Notes: generated by a model not told the origin, from the sequence alone. Numbered from the stretch's first letter, positions 7,930-17,552 are shown. The stretch: DNA of 64,000 nt from Streptomyces sp. Ag109_O5-10 (GCF_900105755.1 NZ_FNTQ01000001.1:8370001-8434000); one strand, 5' to 3'. Numbers and translations: made by a program.

Positions 7930-10695
7930 TCAGGCGGGGGTCGCCGCCCCGCCCGGCAGCACGGCGCCCAGCTGCTTGCGGGACCGGATCCCGAGCTTCG
8001 TGAACACCTTCCGCAAATGCCACTCGATGGTGTGCGGGCTGAGGAACAGCTGCGCGCCGATCTCGAGGTTGGTCAGCCCTTCGCCGGCCAGCCGGGCGAT
8101 CTGGGCCTCCTGAGGCGTGAGCGCCTCGTCGGTGCCGGTGTCTCGCCTGCGCACCGTCTCCCCGGCGGCCTCCAGCTCCCGGCGGGCGCGCTCGGCGAAG
8201 GCCTCCGCGCCGGCCCGGTCGAGGATCTCGTGGGCACGGGCCAGCTGGTCCCGGGCCTCGGCGCGGCGGTTCTCGCGGCTCAGCCATTCGCCGTACAGCA
8301 GCCGGGTGCGTGCGAGCGCCGTTCGCACCGGGGTGCTCTCCAGCCGGGCGATCGCCTCCCGGTACAGGGCGTCGGCCGTGTCCCCCTCACTGATCAGGGC
8401 ACGCGCCGCCGCGGAAGTGCCCGTCGCCCAGGCCGTGCCACTGGCCTGGCAGATGGTCGCGAGGCGGTCGGCGGCCTCGGCGGCGAGGTCCCGCTGCCCG
8501 CTGCGGGCCGCCGCCTCCACCAGCTCGACCAGGGAGGAGAGGGCGAGCCCCAGTTCCTGCGGGTGCTCGCAGCCCTTGGCGGCGGCGGCGCAGGCCTCCT
8601 CGTGTCGCCCGAGGCCGTTGTACAGCACGGCCAGCGCCCACTGGGGAGCTGTGAGCGCCTTTCCCTCGCCGCTGAGGGTCCGGTCGCCGGTGATCGTCCC
8701 GATCGCCCGCAGCGTCTCGGTCTCGCGGCCGCGCCAGGGTTCGATCACCAGTGCCCCGTAGTGCGCGAGGAAGTGGCTGCCGGTGGCCTCGCCGATTGTC
8801 ACCGCTTCCGCGGCGAGCGAGTCCGCGTCGTCCAGATCACCGGCGAAGACCCGGTTCGCCAGCCGCAGCAGGAGCGCCGAGGGGAGCACGGACAGTGTTC
8901 CCGTCTCCCGTGCCAGACCGACGAGCTTGGCCGACAGGGTGCTCCAGCTGTCGAAGTCCCACACGTTGTGGGCCATGCGGCAGGCGAACGGGAGCCAGCC
9001 CAGCGACTGTTCCACCGTGAAGCCGGCGCACCGCAGTGTGTTCAGTGCGCGGCGCAGAATCGGGGCGCCCGCCGCGTAGCCGTCCGTGGTGGCCAAGGCC
9101 AGGCCGTCGAGGAAGAGGTCGGTGGGTCCGGGGTGAGCCGTCGGGGGCGCGGTGCGTGCGGCCCGGGCGACCTCATCGAGGCCGGGGCCGCTGGACACAC
9201 GACCCGCGGTGAGGGCCGCGTAGAACGCGTCCCGGTAGGTCTCGCGCGCGATGCCGGCGTCGAGCGGCTCGAACTCCCGGGCCGCCGTGAGCAGCAGCGG
9301 CACAGTGGCACCGGCACTGCGGGATCCGAAGGTGATCCGCCCACGCAGCAGGCTGGCCTGGGCGTGTTGCAGATCGTCGAGCGCCCCCATCTCGGCCACG
9401 TTCAGCAGCTCGAGCGCGGCGTCGAAAGCTCCGGCGAGGTACTTGGCCCGGGCCGCTGCCAGCGCTCTGCTGCGGCGGCGGGAGGGATCAGGTGTCAGCT
9501 CGGCCGCTCGTTCCAGGAAGGCCGCCGACGCGGCGATGCCGCCACGCGCCTGCGCGCGGTCGGCCGAGCGGGCCAGTTCGTCCGCCACGGCCTCGTCGGG
9601 CTCCGCGGTGGCGCGGGCCAGGTGCCAGGCGCGGCGGTCGGGGTCGGACCGCGCGTCCGTGGCCTCGGCCAGGGCTCGGTGCGCCTCCCGGCGCTCGGCC
9701 GGTCCCGCCGCGCGGTAGACGGCCGAGCGCACCAACGGGTGCCGGAACTGGACCCGTGTGCGCACTTCCAGCAGGTTCGCGGCCACCGCGGGGGAGGCCT
9801 CGCCCATGGACACGCCGAGTATGTCGGCGGCGCGGCGGAGCAGTGAGACATCGCCGACGGGCTCGGCCGCCGCGAGCAGCAGCAGCCGCCGCGTCGGCGG
9901 GGGCAGTTCCTCGACGCGCAGGCTGAAGTTGTGCTCGAGCCTGCCGACGAGTGGCCCCATCGACGGTGCGGCGTAGCCGCCCGCGAGTTCGGCCGCGGAG
10001 GCGCTGCGGGGCAGTTCCAGCAGGGCCAGCGGATTGCCGCGCGCCTCGGCGAGAATCCTGCTGCGGACCGGTTCGTCGAACCGGCCGGGAAGCACCGAGG
10101 CCAGCAGGGCGCGGGCGTCGGGCTCGCTCAGCCCACCGAGGGTGAGCTCGGGCAGCCCTTGCAGGGCGCGTTCCCCGTCCGCCTCGCGTACAGCGAAGAT
10201 CAGCCCCACGCGCTCCGCCATCAGACGCCGGGCGACGAACCCGACGATCTGGGCCGAGACGCGGTCGAGCCACTGCACGTCATCGACGAGACAGATCAGA
10301 GGCGTCTCCTCAGCGACGTCGGCGAGCAGGCTGAGGACCGCCAGCCCCACGAGGAACCGGTCCGGGGGAGTGCCCGCGCTGAGCCCGAAGGCGGTCTCCA
10401 GGGCCGTCCGCTGCGGATCGGGGAGGTGCCCGAGGCGATCCAGGAAGGGCGCGCACAGCTGGTGCAGACCCCCGAAAGCCAGCTCCATCTCCGCCTCGAC
10501 ACCCGCCGCGCGCACCACGGTGCAGCCCTCGGCGGTCTCGGCCATGTACTCCAGCAGGGCGGACTTGCCGATACCGGCCTCACCGCGCAGCACGAGCACC
10601 GCGCTGTGACCGTCGCGCACCTTGGCCAGCTGCCGGTCCAGCACCGCTCGCTCGCTCTGCCGGCCGTGCAGGAAGCCCGGATTCTTGCCTTTCAT
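7930..10695 (-). CDS. LAL-type LuxR family ATP-binding regulator
   Basis: A 921-residue large LuxR regulator. Walker A GEAGIGKS is at residues 38-45 and Walker B at about residue 130 (ICLVDDVQWLD). A long helical TPR-like middle follows, and a C-terminal LuxR HTH (LTPQEAQIARLAGEGLTNLEIGAQLFLSPHTIEWHLRKVFTKLGIRSRKQL). Such proteins bind ATP and an inducer and activate transcription, often of secondary metabolism or sugar use. The ATG at 10695 sits just before the conserved start; a reading frame extends 15 codons upstream. It resembles the LAL regulator at 43612-46392 along its whole length. It lies downstream of the pyruvate dehydrogenase genes on the same strand, with a 189-base gap, so it may have its own promoter. 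Confidence 0.92.
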   Translation of the reverse strand: MKGKNPGFLHGRQSERAVLDRQLAKVRDGHSAVLVLRGEAGIGKSALLEYMAETAEGCTVVRAAGVEAEMELAFGGLHQLCAPFLDRLGHLPDPQRTALETAFGLSAGTPPDRFLVGLAVLSLLADVAEETPLICLVDDVQWLDRVSAQIVGFVARRLMAERVGLIFAVREADGERALQGLPELTLGGLSEPDARALLASVLPGRFDEPVRSRILAEARGNPLALLELPRSASAAELAGGYAAPSMGPLVGRLEHNFSLRVEELPPPTRRLLLLAAAEPVGDVSLLRRAADILGVSMGEASPAVAANLLEVRTRVQFRHPLVRSAVYRAAGPAERREAHRALAEATDARSDPDRRAWHLARATAEPDEAVADELARSADRAQARGGIAASAAFLERAAELTPDPSRRRSRALAAARAKYLAGAFDAALELLNVAEMGALDDLQHAQASLLRGRITFGSRSAGATVPLLLTAAREFEPLDAGIARETYRDAFYAALTAGRVSSGPGLDEVARAARTAPPTAHPGPTDLFLDGLALATTDGYAAGAPILRRALNTLRCAGFTVEQSLGWLPFACRMAHNVWDFDSWSTLSAKLVGLARETGTLSVLPSALLLRLANRVFAGDLDDADSLAAEAVTIGEATGSHFLAHYGALVIEPWRGRETETLRAIGTITGDRTLSGEGKALTAPQWALAVLYNGLGRHEEACAAAAKGCEHPQELGLALSSLVELVEAAARSGQRDLAAEAADRLATICQASGTAWATGTSAAARALISEGDTADALYREAIARLESTPVRTALARTRLLYGEWLSRENRRAEARDQLARAHEILDRAGAEAFAERARRELEAAGETVRRRDTGTDEALTPQEAQIARLAGEGLTNLEIGAQLFLSPHTIEWHLRKVFTKLGIRSRKQLGAVLPGGAATPA

Positions 10696-10884
10696 GAACA
10701 CCCCCGGCTGCGAGCGTATAGATCTGGTCTGCGGCCACACAACTCATCTGCGCTGGTCACCCGGTGGGTGAGACGCAGGGCAGTGGCGCCGTGCCGGGCC
10801 GTGGTGGAGCCGCCGGGCCGGACGGCGTGTGTTGCCGGACGGTCGGCGGTCGTGTCCGGCGTATCCGCGGCCGCCGGCGTCGCG

Positions 10885-12075
10885 TCAGCGTATGTCCTCG
10901 AACGCCGCGGCCTCGACGATCTTCTTCACGGTGGCCAGATAGCGGGCGGCGTCCGCGCCGTCCACCAGCCGGTGGTCGTAGGAGAGCGAGAGGTGGACCA
11001 GGTCGCGGACACCGATGAGCTCGTCGTCGCCGTCCTGTACGACCGCGGGCCGTCTGACCGCGGCTCCCACGCCCAGGATGGCCGCCTGGTGCGGCGGGAC
11101 GATGAGGGTGTCGAAGAGGGCGCCGCGTGTTCCGGTGTCGGAGACCGTGAAGGTGGCTCCGGCCACGTCCGCAGGCGTGAGCCGGCCGGCCAAGGCGTGG
11201 TCGGTGAGGTCGTGGACGGCACGGGCGACGCCGCTGACGGTCAGATCGCCCGCGCCCCGCACCACCGGAGTCACCGGCCCCTGGTCGGTGTCGACCGTGA
11301 TGCCGACGTTCTCGGTGTCGTAGTACGTGATGGTCGCGCCGCCCGTGTCGATCCTGGCGTTGATGACGGGATGTGCCTTGAGCGCCTGGGCGGCGGCCAG
11401 GACGAAGAACGGCAACGGTGTCAGGGCGAATCCCTCGCGGGCCGGGTAGCCGTCCGCTGTCCGCCGCCACAGCCGTAGCAGGCCGGTGGCGTCGGCCTCG
11501 ACGGTGGAGGTCAGCTGCGCCTGCTCCAGCAGCGCCTGCTTGAGACTGTCGCCGACGGCCTTGCGCAGCCGGGGGACGGCGGCGGTGTGCCCGCGCAAGG
11601 CGGCCGTCGGCAGAGCCGCTGCTGGTGTGGGGCGCGGAGCCGGAGTGGCCGCGGGTGCCGGTGCCGGCATCGGGGCGGGTGCGGCTTGCGGTGCCGGGTC
11701 GGCGGCGGGCGCGGGGTGCGGCATCGGCGCCGTGGCGGGCGGCTGCGCGACCGGCGCCGACGAGGAGGCGGGCTGCGGTGCGGTCACCGGCGCGGCCGGG
11801 GCGGCGGTGACCGCGGTCGCCGCCGACGGTTCGGCGTCGGGCCGGCCGATGACGGCGAGCTCGGCGCCCACCTCGACCGTCTCGTCCTCGCCGACGACGA
11901 TGGTCAGCAAGACTCCCGTGGCGGGAGCGGGGATCTCGGTGTCCACCTTGTCGGTGGAAACCTCCAGCAGCGGTTCGTCCTCCTGGACGTGCTCGCCGGG
12001 CTGCTTCAGCCAGCGGGTCACGGTGCCCTCGGTGACGGACTCGCCGAGCGCGGGAAGGGTCACGGAAACAGTCAT
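10885..12075 (-). CDS. 2-oxoacid dehydrogenase E2 (dihydrolipoamide acyltransferase)
   Basis: A 396-residue E2 subunit. One lipoyl domain covers residues 1-78, with the lipoylated Lys43 in STDKVDTEI. A long Ala/Pro linker covers about residues 85-165, then the catalytic domain ends with the active-site SYDHRLVDGADAARYL. A peripheral subunit-binding domain is not recognisable between the linker and the catalytic core, which is unusual. With E1 encoded 17 bases upstream on the same strand, it should transfer acetyl groups from pyruvate to CoA. No E3 gene is nearby, so a housekeeping lipoamide dehydrogenase would be needed. The ATG at 12075 starts the lipoyl domain. Confidence 0.9.
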   Translation of the reverse strand: MTVSVTLPALGESVTEGTVTRWLKQPGEHVQEDEPLLEVSTDKVDTEIPAPATGVLLTIVVGEDETVEVGAELAVIGRPDAEPSAATAVTAAPAAPVTAPQPASSSAPVAQPPATAPMPHPAPAADPAPQAAPAPMPAPAPAATPAPRPTPAAALPTAALRGHTAAVPRLRKAVGDSLKQALLEQAQLTSTVEADATGLLRLWRRTADGYPAREGFALTPLPFFVLAAAQALKAHPVINARIDTGGATITYYDTENVGITVDTDQGPVTPVVRGAGDLTVSGVARAVHDLTDHALAGRLTPADVAGATFTVSDTGTRGALFDTLIVPPHQAAILGVGAAVRRPAVVQDGDDELIGVRDLVHLSLSYDHRLVDGADAARYLATVKKIVEAAAFEDIR

Positions 12076-12092
12076 GACGGCGTATGGCTCCT

Positions 12093-14780
12093 TCAGGTGT
12101 CCAGGCCGTAGTGCTTGCGGGCGCGGCCGACGGTGTCGGGGTCCACTTGTCCGGCCCGTGCCAGCCGGTCCAGGGCCGTCACGGTGATCGATTCGGCGTC
12201 CACGCGGAAGTAGCGCCGTGCGTCCTCCCGGGTGTCGGACAGGCCGAATCCGTCCGTCCCCAGTGAGTAGTAGTCCTGCTCGATCCACTGGCCGATCTGG
12301 TCGGGGACCTGGCGCATCCAGTCGCTGACGGCCAGGACCGGCCCCGGCGCACCGGCGAGCGCCTCCGTTACGAAGGGCACACGTGTCTCGCCGCGCGTGC
12401 GGGCGGTGTCGGCGTCCATCGCGTCCCGGCGCAGCTCCGTCCAGGACGTCACCGACCAGACATCGGCGCGCACGTTCCAGTCGGCGGCGAGCAGTTCCTG
12501 CGCACGCAGTGCCCAGTGGACGGCGGTGCCGGAGGCCAGGAGCTGCAGCCGAGGGCCGGACACGGCGCGGTCGCCGGGTCGGAACGGGTACAGGCCGCGG
12601 ACGATGCCCTCCTCGATGCCGGGCCACGCAGGAATGGGCGGCTGGGGCTTCGGCTCGTTGTAGACCGTGAGGTAGTAGAAGACGTTCTCGGGCCGCTCCC
12701 CGAACATCCGGCGCAGGCCGTCGCGGACGATGACCGCGATCTCGAAGGCGAAGGCCGGGTCGTAGCCGACGGCCGCCGGGTTGGTGGCGGCCAGGAGGTG
12801 CGAGTGGCCGTCGCCGTGCTGGAGACCTTCGCCGGTCATGGTGGTGCGTCCGGCGGTGCCGCCGACGACGAACCCGCGGCCCATCTGGTCGGCGAGGGCC
12901 CAGAACTGGTCGCCGGTGCGCTGGAAGCCGAACATGGCGTAGAAGATGTAGAAAGGGATCATCGGCTCGCCGTGGGTGGCGTACGAGGTCGCGGCGGCGG
13001 TGAACTCGGCCATGGAACCGGCTTCGGTGATGCCCTCGATGAGGAGCTGCCCGGTCTCGCTCTCCCTGTAGTGCAGCAGCTGGTCGGCGTCGACGGGGTC
13101 GTAGGTCTGGCCCTGCGGCGAGTAGATGCCGGCCGTGGGGAACATCGATTCCATGCCGAAGGTACGGGCCTCGTCAGGGATGATCGGCACCCAGCGGGCG
13201 CCGGTGCGGCCGTCCCGCATCAGGTCCTTCACCAGGCGGACCAAGGCCATGGTGGTGGCGACCTCCTGGTGGCCGAAGCCCTTGAGCAGCGCCTCGAACG
13301 GCTGTGCGGCGGGCTCCGGCAGCGGCTTGGCGATCACCCGGCGCGCGGGGGCGGGACCGCCCAGCGCGGCGCGCCGCTCGCGCAGGTACCGCACCTCAGG
13401 CGAGTTCTCCCCCGGATGCCAGAAGGGGACGAGGTCACCGGCGAGGGCGCTGTCGGGGATGGGCAGATCCAGCACGTCGCGCAGCTCGCGGAACTGCGCC
13501 ATGGTCAGCTTCTTCATCTGGTGGTTGGCGTTGCGGGACTCGAACGCCGACCCGAGGGTGTGCCCCTTGACCGTCTGGGCGAGGATCACTGTCGGTGCCC
13601 CCCGGTGTTCGACGGCGGCCCGGTAGGCGGCGTACACCTTCAACGGCTCGTGACCACCGCGGGAATTCTCGAAGAGCTCCACCACCTGGGCGTCGCTCAG
13701 GGTGGCGGAGAGTGCGGACAGGGCGTCTCCGACGAAGAAGTTCTTGCGGATGTAGGCGGCGTCCCGCGCGGCGAAGGTCTGCATCTGGGCGTCGGGCTCC
13801 TCGCCCAGGCGGCGCACGAGGTCGCCGGTCGTGTCCTGGGCCAGCAGCGGGTCCCAGGCCTCGCCCCACAGGGTCTTGACCACGTTCCAGCCCGCCCCGC
13901 GGAACCGGGCCTCCAGCTCCTGCACGATCTTGGAGTTGGACCGTACGGGCCCGTCGAGGCGTTGCAGGTTGCAGTTGATCACGAAGGTGAGGTTGTCCAG
14001 GCCCTCACGGGAGGCCAGCGTCAGGGCGGCCGTGGCCTCCGGCTCGTCCGTCTCCCCGTCGCCGAGGAACGCCCACACGCGGGAGGCGGAGGTGTCCTTG
14101 ATGCCGCGGGCCCGCAGATAGCGGTTGAAGCGTGCCTGGTAGACGGCGCCCAGAGGGCCGAGGCCCATGGACACGGTCGGGAACTCCCACAGCCACGGCA
14201 GGCGCCTGGGGTGCGGGTAGGACGGGAGACCGTGACCGCCGGCCTCGCGCCGGAAGCCGTCCAGCTGCTGCTCGCTCAGGCGGCCTTCGAGGAACACCCG
14301 GGCGTAGATGCCCGGCGAGGCGTGCCCCTGGAGGAACAACTGGTCGCCCGAGCCGTCCTGTTCCTTGCCGCGGAAGAAGTGGTTGAAGCCGATCTCGTAC
14401 AGCCAGGCCGCCGAGGCGTAGGTGGAGATGTGTCCGCCCAGGCCGAGCCGGGAGCCGCGGGTGACCATGGCCGCGGCGTTCCACCGGTTCAGGGCGGTGA
14501 TCCTGGTTTCCATGGCGATGTCGCCGTCGAACGCCGGCTGCGCGGCCGCCGGGACTGTGTTGACGTAGTCCGTGGTGAGCAGCCCCGGTACGGACAGGCC
14601 GGCGCGGGCCGCGTACTCGTGCACGCGCCGAATCAGGTACACCGCCCGATCGGGTCCGGCGTTGCGTATGACGGCGTCGAGGGAGGCCTGCCACTCGGCG
14701 GTCTCCTCGCGGTCACGGTCGGGAAGCTGGTCGAGCTCACTGCTCGACGGGGACGCGGTGGGCCGGGACGGGTCACTCAT
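12093..14780 (-). CDS. aceE: Pyruvate dehydrogenase E1, homodimeric type
   Basis: An 895-residue homodimeric E1 of normal length. The thiamine diphosphate-binding signature is visible as GDGETDEPEATAALTLASREGLDNLTFVINCNLQRLDGPV, split by me only for recognition at about residues 240-280. The transketolase-like middle domain and the C-terminal domain are intact. It decarboxylates pyruvate and acetylates the lipoyl arm of E2, whose gene begins 17 bases downstream. Upstream lies an NmrA pseudogene; no TGTCACA-N16-GTC promoter is found before aceE, so this operon seems outside the regulon. It may be a second, conditionally used copy, but that cannot be judged from one window. Confidence 0.95.
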   Translation of the reverse strand: MSDPSRPTASPSSSELDQLPDRDREETAEWQASLDAVIRNAGPDRAVYLIRRVHEYAARAGLSVPGLLTTDYVNTVPAAAQPAFDGDIAMETRITALNRWNAAAMVTRGSRLGLGGHISTYASAAWLYEIGFNHFFRGKEQDGSGDQLFLQGHASPGIYARVFLEGRLSEQQLDGFRREAGGHGLPSYPHPRRLPWLWEFPTVSMGLGPLGAVYQARFNRYLRARGIKDTSASRVWAFLGDGETDEPEATAALTLASREGLDNLTFVINCNLQRLDGPVRSNSKIVQELEARFRGAGWNVVKTLWGEAWDPLLAQDTTGDLVRRLGEEPDAQMQTFAARDAAYIRKNFFVGDALSALSATLSDAQVVELFENSRGGHEPLKVYAAYRAAVEHRGAPTVILAQTVKGHTLGSAFESRNANHQMKKLTMAQFRELRDVLDLPIPDSALAGDLVPFWHPGENSPEVRYLRERRAALGGPAPARRVIAKPLPEPAAQPFEALLKGFGHQEVATTMALVRLVKDLMRDGRTGARWVPIIPDEARTFGMESMFPTAGIYSPQGQTYDPVDADQLLHYRESETGQLLIEGITEAGSMAEFTAAATSYATHGEPMIPFYIFYAMFGFQRTGDQFWALADQMGRGFVVGGTAGRTTMTGEGLQHGDGHSHLLAATNPAAVGYDPAFAFEIAVIVRDGLRRMFGERPENVFYYLTVYNEPKPQPPIPAWPGIEEGIVRGLYPFRPGDRAVSGPRLQLLASGTAVHWALRAQELLAADWNVRADVWSVTSWTELRRDAMDADTARTRGETRVPFVTEALAGAPGPVLAVSDWMRQVPDQIGQWIEQDYYSLGTDGFGLSDTREDARRYFRVDAESITVTALDRLARAGQVDPDTVGRARKHYGLDT

Positions 14781-14874
14781 GGGCGGCCTTCCTCAAGGCG
14801 TGGGGGGAGAGACGGGTGGGGGCGGTGGATGCCGCGGGCCGTCGGACGGTGCGGCGCGGGTGGATCAGCGGTCT

Positions 14875-15348
14875 TTGGGTCACTGGGCCGACGTGTGACG
14901 GCCCGGATGGGCGTCCGGTCCGGGCAGCAGGGGCCGCTCCCCGATCAGGGCACTGAAGAACGGCGTCCGTGCCTCGCCGATCACGGGAGTCACGTGGTCC
15001 TGGGCGGCGAGCACGTCGGCGGCCGCGACCGGCCGCGGCAGCGGGGCTGCAGGCACCCGCGCCCACAGGGCCACGTAGTGCTCGAAGCCGGCCTCCCCGG
15101 CGGCCGTCAGGGAGGCCGCGGGTGGTGTCGCCGAAGAACGCCGTGCTCACGTCCTGCTGTCGTGAGGGCGCGTCGGTGACGTCCACCAGGATCTGCGGGC
15201 AGCGCAGTGCTCGGCGCAGAGCGTGTGGGTCACCGACGTCGACGCCCAGGGCGCGGGAGAGGGGCACCACCGGCGCCCCGTGGCCCCGCAGACGGGTGAC
15301 CGGTCCCGAGCCGATCCGTCCCGTGGAGCCTGCAACGACGACTTTCAT
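14875..15348 (-). pseudogene. Decayed NmrA-type NAD(P)-binding protein
   Basis: The N-terminus (MKVVVAGSTGRIGSGPVTRL) and early Rossmann part read from 15348 to about 15120. The frame is then lost. The end of the same family reappears in another frame at about 15130-14880, including EARTPFFSALIGERPLLPGPDAHPG. That matches the end of the intact paralogues at 24461-25207 and 41792-42535, where LLPGPDA is conserved. The middle of the protein is missing, so there is a frameshift plus internal deletion. An exact TGTCACA-type promoter survives 99 bases upstream. Confidence 0.8.
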
Positions 15349-15447
15349 GCGGTCTCCCTTGCCGGGGGCGGGACGGTCGGGCGTGACGGCCAGGACGTGC
15401 TGAGAGGGCGCGACGAGGGCGGGTACGCCCGCGCGCCCTGCCTTGTT

Positions 15448-15474
15448 GACCGGACGAATGGTGTTGTTGTGACA
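15448..15474 (-). promoter_or_regulatory. ECF41-type promoter before the NmrA pseudogene
   Basis: Minus strand TGTCACA (15474-15468), 16 bases, CGGTC with GGTC at 15451-15448. The match is exact although the downstream gene is decayed. Confidence 0.8.
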
Positions 15475-15574
15475 AGCTGCCCGTTACCCGAACCCGGATC
15501 GTCCCGACGGCGGGTGTCCCGCGACCACGACCGCGGGGAGGACGCGGGTGCCTCGGGACACCGCAGGGGTGGAC

Positions 15575-16069
15575 CTACTCCACGAAGTAGGAGTCGTGCC
15601 GGTCGAAGAACGCGGAGCGCTCCTCCTCCGAGGCGTGTGCCAGCTGCGACACCTGCTCGAAGTACTCCTCGCGCGGCGCACCCGGTGTGAACAGCAGGAG
15701 CATGTCCGCCGGTGCGTCGGAGTCGTTGCGGAAGGCGTGCAGCCCGCCTTGCGGCACGTGCAGGAAGTCGCCCTTGCGGGCGTCCACCCAGCGCACACCG
15801 TCGAAGATGCGCACGGTGCCGTCCAGGATGTAGAACGACTCCGAGATCCGCTTGTGGAAGTGGGTCTTGGGGCCGCCGGCCCGCGGACTCATCTCGACGC
15901 GGTACAACCCGAACTCGCCGCGGGTGGTCGCGGTGGTGGCCAGATAGTGGGTGGCGTCCTTGCCCGGCCCGCTCTCGCCGAGGTCGGGCGGCGTGTCGGC
16001 AGGCCGGAACACGGCGCTGACCTCGCCGTTGTCTCCGAAGTACTTCTGTTCCGGGTAGGGGTACGACAT
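15575..16069 (-). CDS. Cupin domain protein
   Basis: A 164-residue single-domain cupin. Motif 1 shows GPKTHFHKRISESFYILDG (metal-binding His, His and Glu) and motif 2 shows GDFLHVPQGGLHAFRN, both normal. Cupins of this kind bind a metal and act as dioxygenases, isomerases or small-molecule binders; no substrate can be assigned. The ATG at 16069 is followed directly by the conserved start, and AGGAAA lies upstream. A promoter element with CGTCACA in place of TGTCACA and the exact N16-GGTC lies 56 bases upstream. A second cupin under the same type of promoter is at 28885-29352. Confidence 0.88.
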   Translation of the reverse strand: MSYPYPEQKYFGDNGEVSAVFRPADTPPDLGESGPGKDATHYLATTATTRGEFGLYRVEMSPRAGGPKTHFHKRISESFYILDGTVRIFDGVRWVDARKGDFLHVPQGGLHAFRNDSDAPADMLLLFTPGAPREEYFEQVSQLAHASEEERSAFFDRHDSYFVE

Positions 16070-16125
16070 GGCGGTTTCCTTTCCTGAGGCAGTCGGGCGG
16101 CCGCGTGCCCGCCCGCACTCGTTGT

Positions 16126-16152
16126 GACCGGTGAGCACGGTCCGATGTGACG
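16126..16152 (-). promoter_or_regulatory. ECF41-type promoter of the cupin gene
   Basis: Minus strand CGTCACA (16152-16146), 16 bases, CGGTC with GGTC at 16129-16126. One base off in the -35. Confidence 0.65.
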
Positions 16153-16190
16153 TCGGCCCGGCGTGGGCCGCGGTGCCGCGCGGTCGCGTG

Positions 16191-17138
16191 TCAGCGGGTG
16201 AGGCAGTCGTGGCGGGGGTGTCCCCGTCGCAGGGCCCGTACGTCCCGTACCGCCGCGGCGAATGCCTCGGGGCGTTCCTGCGGCAGGTTGTGGCCCGTGT
16301 CCGCGACCTGGAGGTGCAGGCGGGGGCCGGTGAAGTGGTGAGCGGTCGATGACCCGTCGGTCGCCGGGAAGTTGCCGTCGGCGGTGCCGTCCAGGGTGAC
16401 CGTGGGGACGGTGATCGGAGGAAGGCCGGCGAGGCGGGCTTCCAGTTCGGCGTACGCGTCCGCGCCCGGTGCCAGGCCGAGCCGGTGCCGGTAGGAGTGG
16501 ATGACGACGTCGACGTAGTCCGGATTGGTGAAGGCCTCGGCGGCCCGCTCCAGTTCGGCCTCGCCGAAGGCCCACACGGGGGAGTTGCGTTTCCAGATGA
16601 CCCGGGCGACGCCCCGTGGATCGGCTGCCAGTCCGGTGCGGCCGCGCTCGGTGAGGAAGTAGTAGAAGTACCAGAAACCCGCCTCCAGTTCGGGGGAGAT
16701 GGGGTTCATGGCGGCGCCGATGTCCTGGATCAGGTAGCCGTTGACGCAGACCAGGCCGAGGACCCGTTCGGGCCACAGCGCCGCGGCGACCGTGGCCGCG
16801 CGACCGCCCCAGTCGTAGCCGGCGAGGTAGGCCCGCTCGATGCCGAGGGCGTCCAGGAGCGCGATGACGTCGGCCCCCAGGGCCGCCTGCTGGCCGGAAC
16901 GGGGAAGGGAGTCGGACAGGAATCTGGTGGGGCCGTGCCCCCGCAGATGGGGGACGATGACGCGGAATCCGCCTTCGGCCAGCAGGGGGGACACGTCCAC
17001 GTAACTGTGGATGTCATAGGGGAAACCGTGCAGCAGGACGACGGTGTCACCGTCGGGGGAGCCCGTCTCGTAATAGGCGACTTCGAGCACGTCGGTCGTG
17101 ACGTGTCGCAGGGGGGCGAGCAGGGGCAGGGCTGACAT
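16191..17138 (-). CDS. Alpha/beta hydrolase, epoxide hydrolase-like
   Basis: A 315-residue alpha/beta hydrolase of the epoxide hydrolase/haloalkane dehalogenase branch. It shows LLHGFPYDIHSY (HGXP motif), a nucleophile elbow with Asp (AGYDWGGRAA) and a late His (DTGHNLPQERPEAF). Asp rather than Ser as nucleophile supports an epoxide or C-X bond hydrolase mechanism. The ATG at 17138 is chosen because GGAGGATTCGC precedes it at ideal spacing; the frame stays open to 17399. An exact TGTCACA-type promoter lies about 245 bases upstream, which gives an unusually long leader. The gene overlaps nothing and is followed by the cupin gene. Confidence 0.87.
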   Translation of the reverse strand: MSALPLLAPLRHVTTDVLEVAYYETGSPDGDTVVLLHGFPYDIHSYVDVSPLLAEGGFRVIVPHLRGHGPTRFLSDSLPRSGQQAALGADVIALLDALGIERAYLAGYDWGGRAATVAAALWPERVLGLVCVNGYLIQDIGAAMNPISPELEAGFWYFYYFLTERGRTGLAADPRGVARVIWKRNSPVWAFGEAELERAAEAFTNPDYVDVVIHSYRHRLGLAPGADAYAELEARLAGLPPITVPTVTLDGTADGNFPATDGSSTAHHFTGPRLHLQVADTGHNLPQERPEAFAAAVRDVRALRRGHPRHDCLTR

Positions 17139-17264
17139 GCGAATCCTCCGGCGAAGGAGCGGTGGGGGAGGGGAGCCGCGATTCCGGTCGGGCGCGGCTG
17201 GGGACCGGCTCACGTGGCCGGGTGCGTTACCGGGCCCGGCCGCCGCCGGGTCCGACCCTCGGTG

Positions 17265-17284
17265 ACAGTGTGCACAGTGTGCAT
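17265..17284. repeat. Direct repeat of ACAGTGTGC in a long leader
   Basis: Two adjacent copies of ACAGTGTGC (17265-17273 and 17274-17282). They lie in the 245-base leader between the promoter at 17384-17410 and the hydrolase start at 17138. This may be a regulator site; nothing else is evident in the rest of the intergenic stretch up to 17552. Confidence 0.4.
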
Positions 17285-17383
17285 GAGAAGGTTGTCCTGT
17301 TAGTGTCATGAGTGTTGGCGTCATAATGAGTACGCGTGTGCACGGCGTGATCTCCTCTCCATGGGGGACCGTCTCCCCGCACA

Positions 17384-17410
17384 GACCGGCCTTCGCCACC
17401 TGCTGTGACA
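17384..17410 (-). promoter_or_regulatory. ECF41-type promoter of the epoxide hydrolase-like gene
   Basis: Minus strand TGTCACA (17410-17404), 16 bases, CGGTC with GGTC at 17387-17384. It is exact, and the only minus-strand gene downstream starts at 17138. Confidence 0.72.
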
Positions 17411-17552
17411 GCGAAGCAAGCCCTGCTCAGCGCTGTGTGCGTCGGCGCCGGACGAACCCCGCGACCGTGACGGCCCGAGGATGGGCGTCCCGGGTGCACA
17501 CACTCTCCGCGTCCGGTCCGAACGAGCGCGGAACCTCCGACCGACCTAGGTG

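Noticed and set aside
14874..14900. CGTCACA (minus) inside the NmrA pseudogene, possible aceE promoter
   Set aside because: No GTC at N16 (CAAA instead).
12516..15179. Plus-strand open frame of 887 codons opposite aceE
   Set aside because: An antisense shadow of pyruvate dehydrogenase E1.
17494..17518. GTGCACA with GGTC before the DUF427 gene
   Set aside because: The spacer is 14 bases and the -35 has mismatches, unlike all accepted sites.
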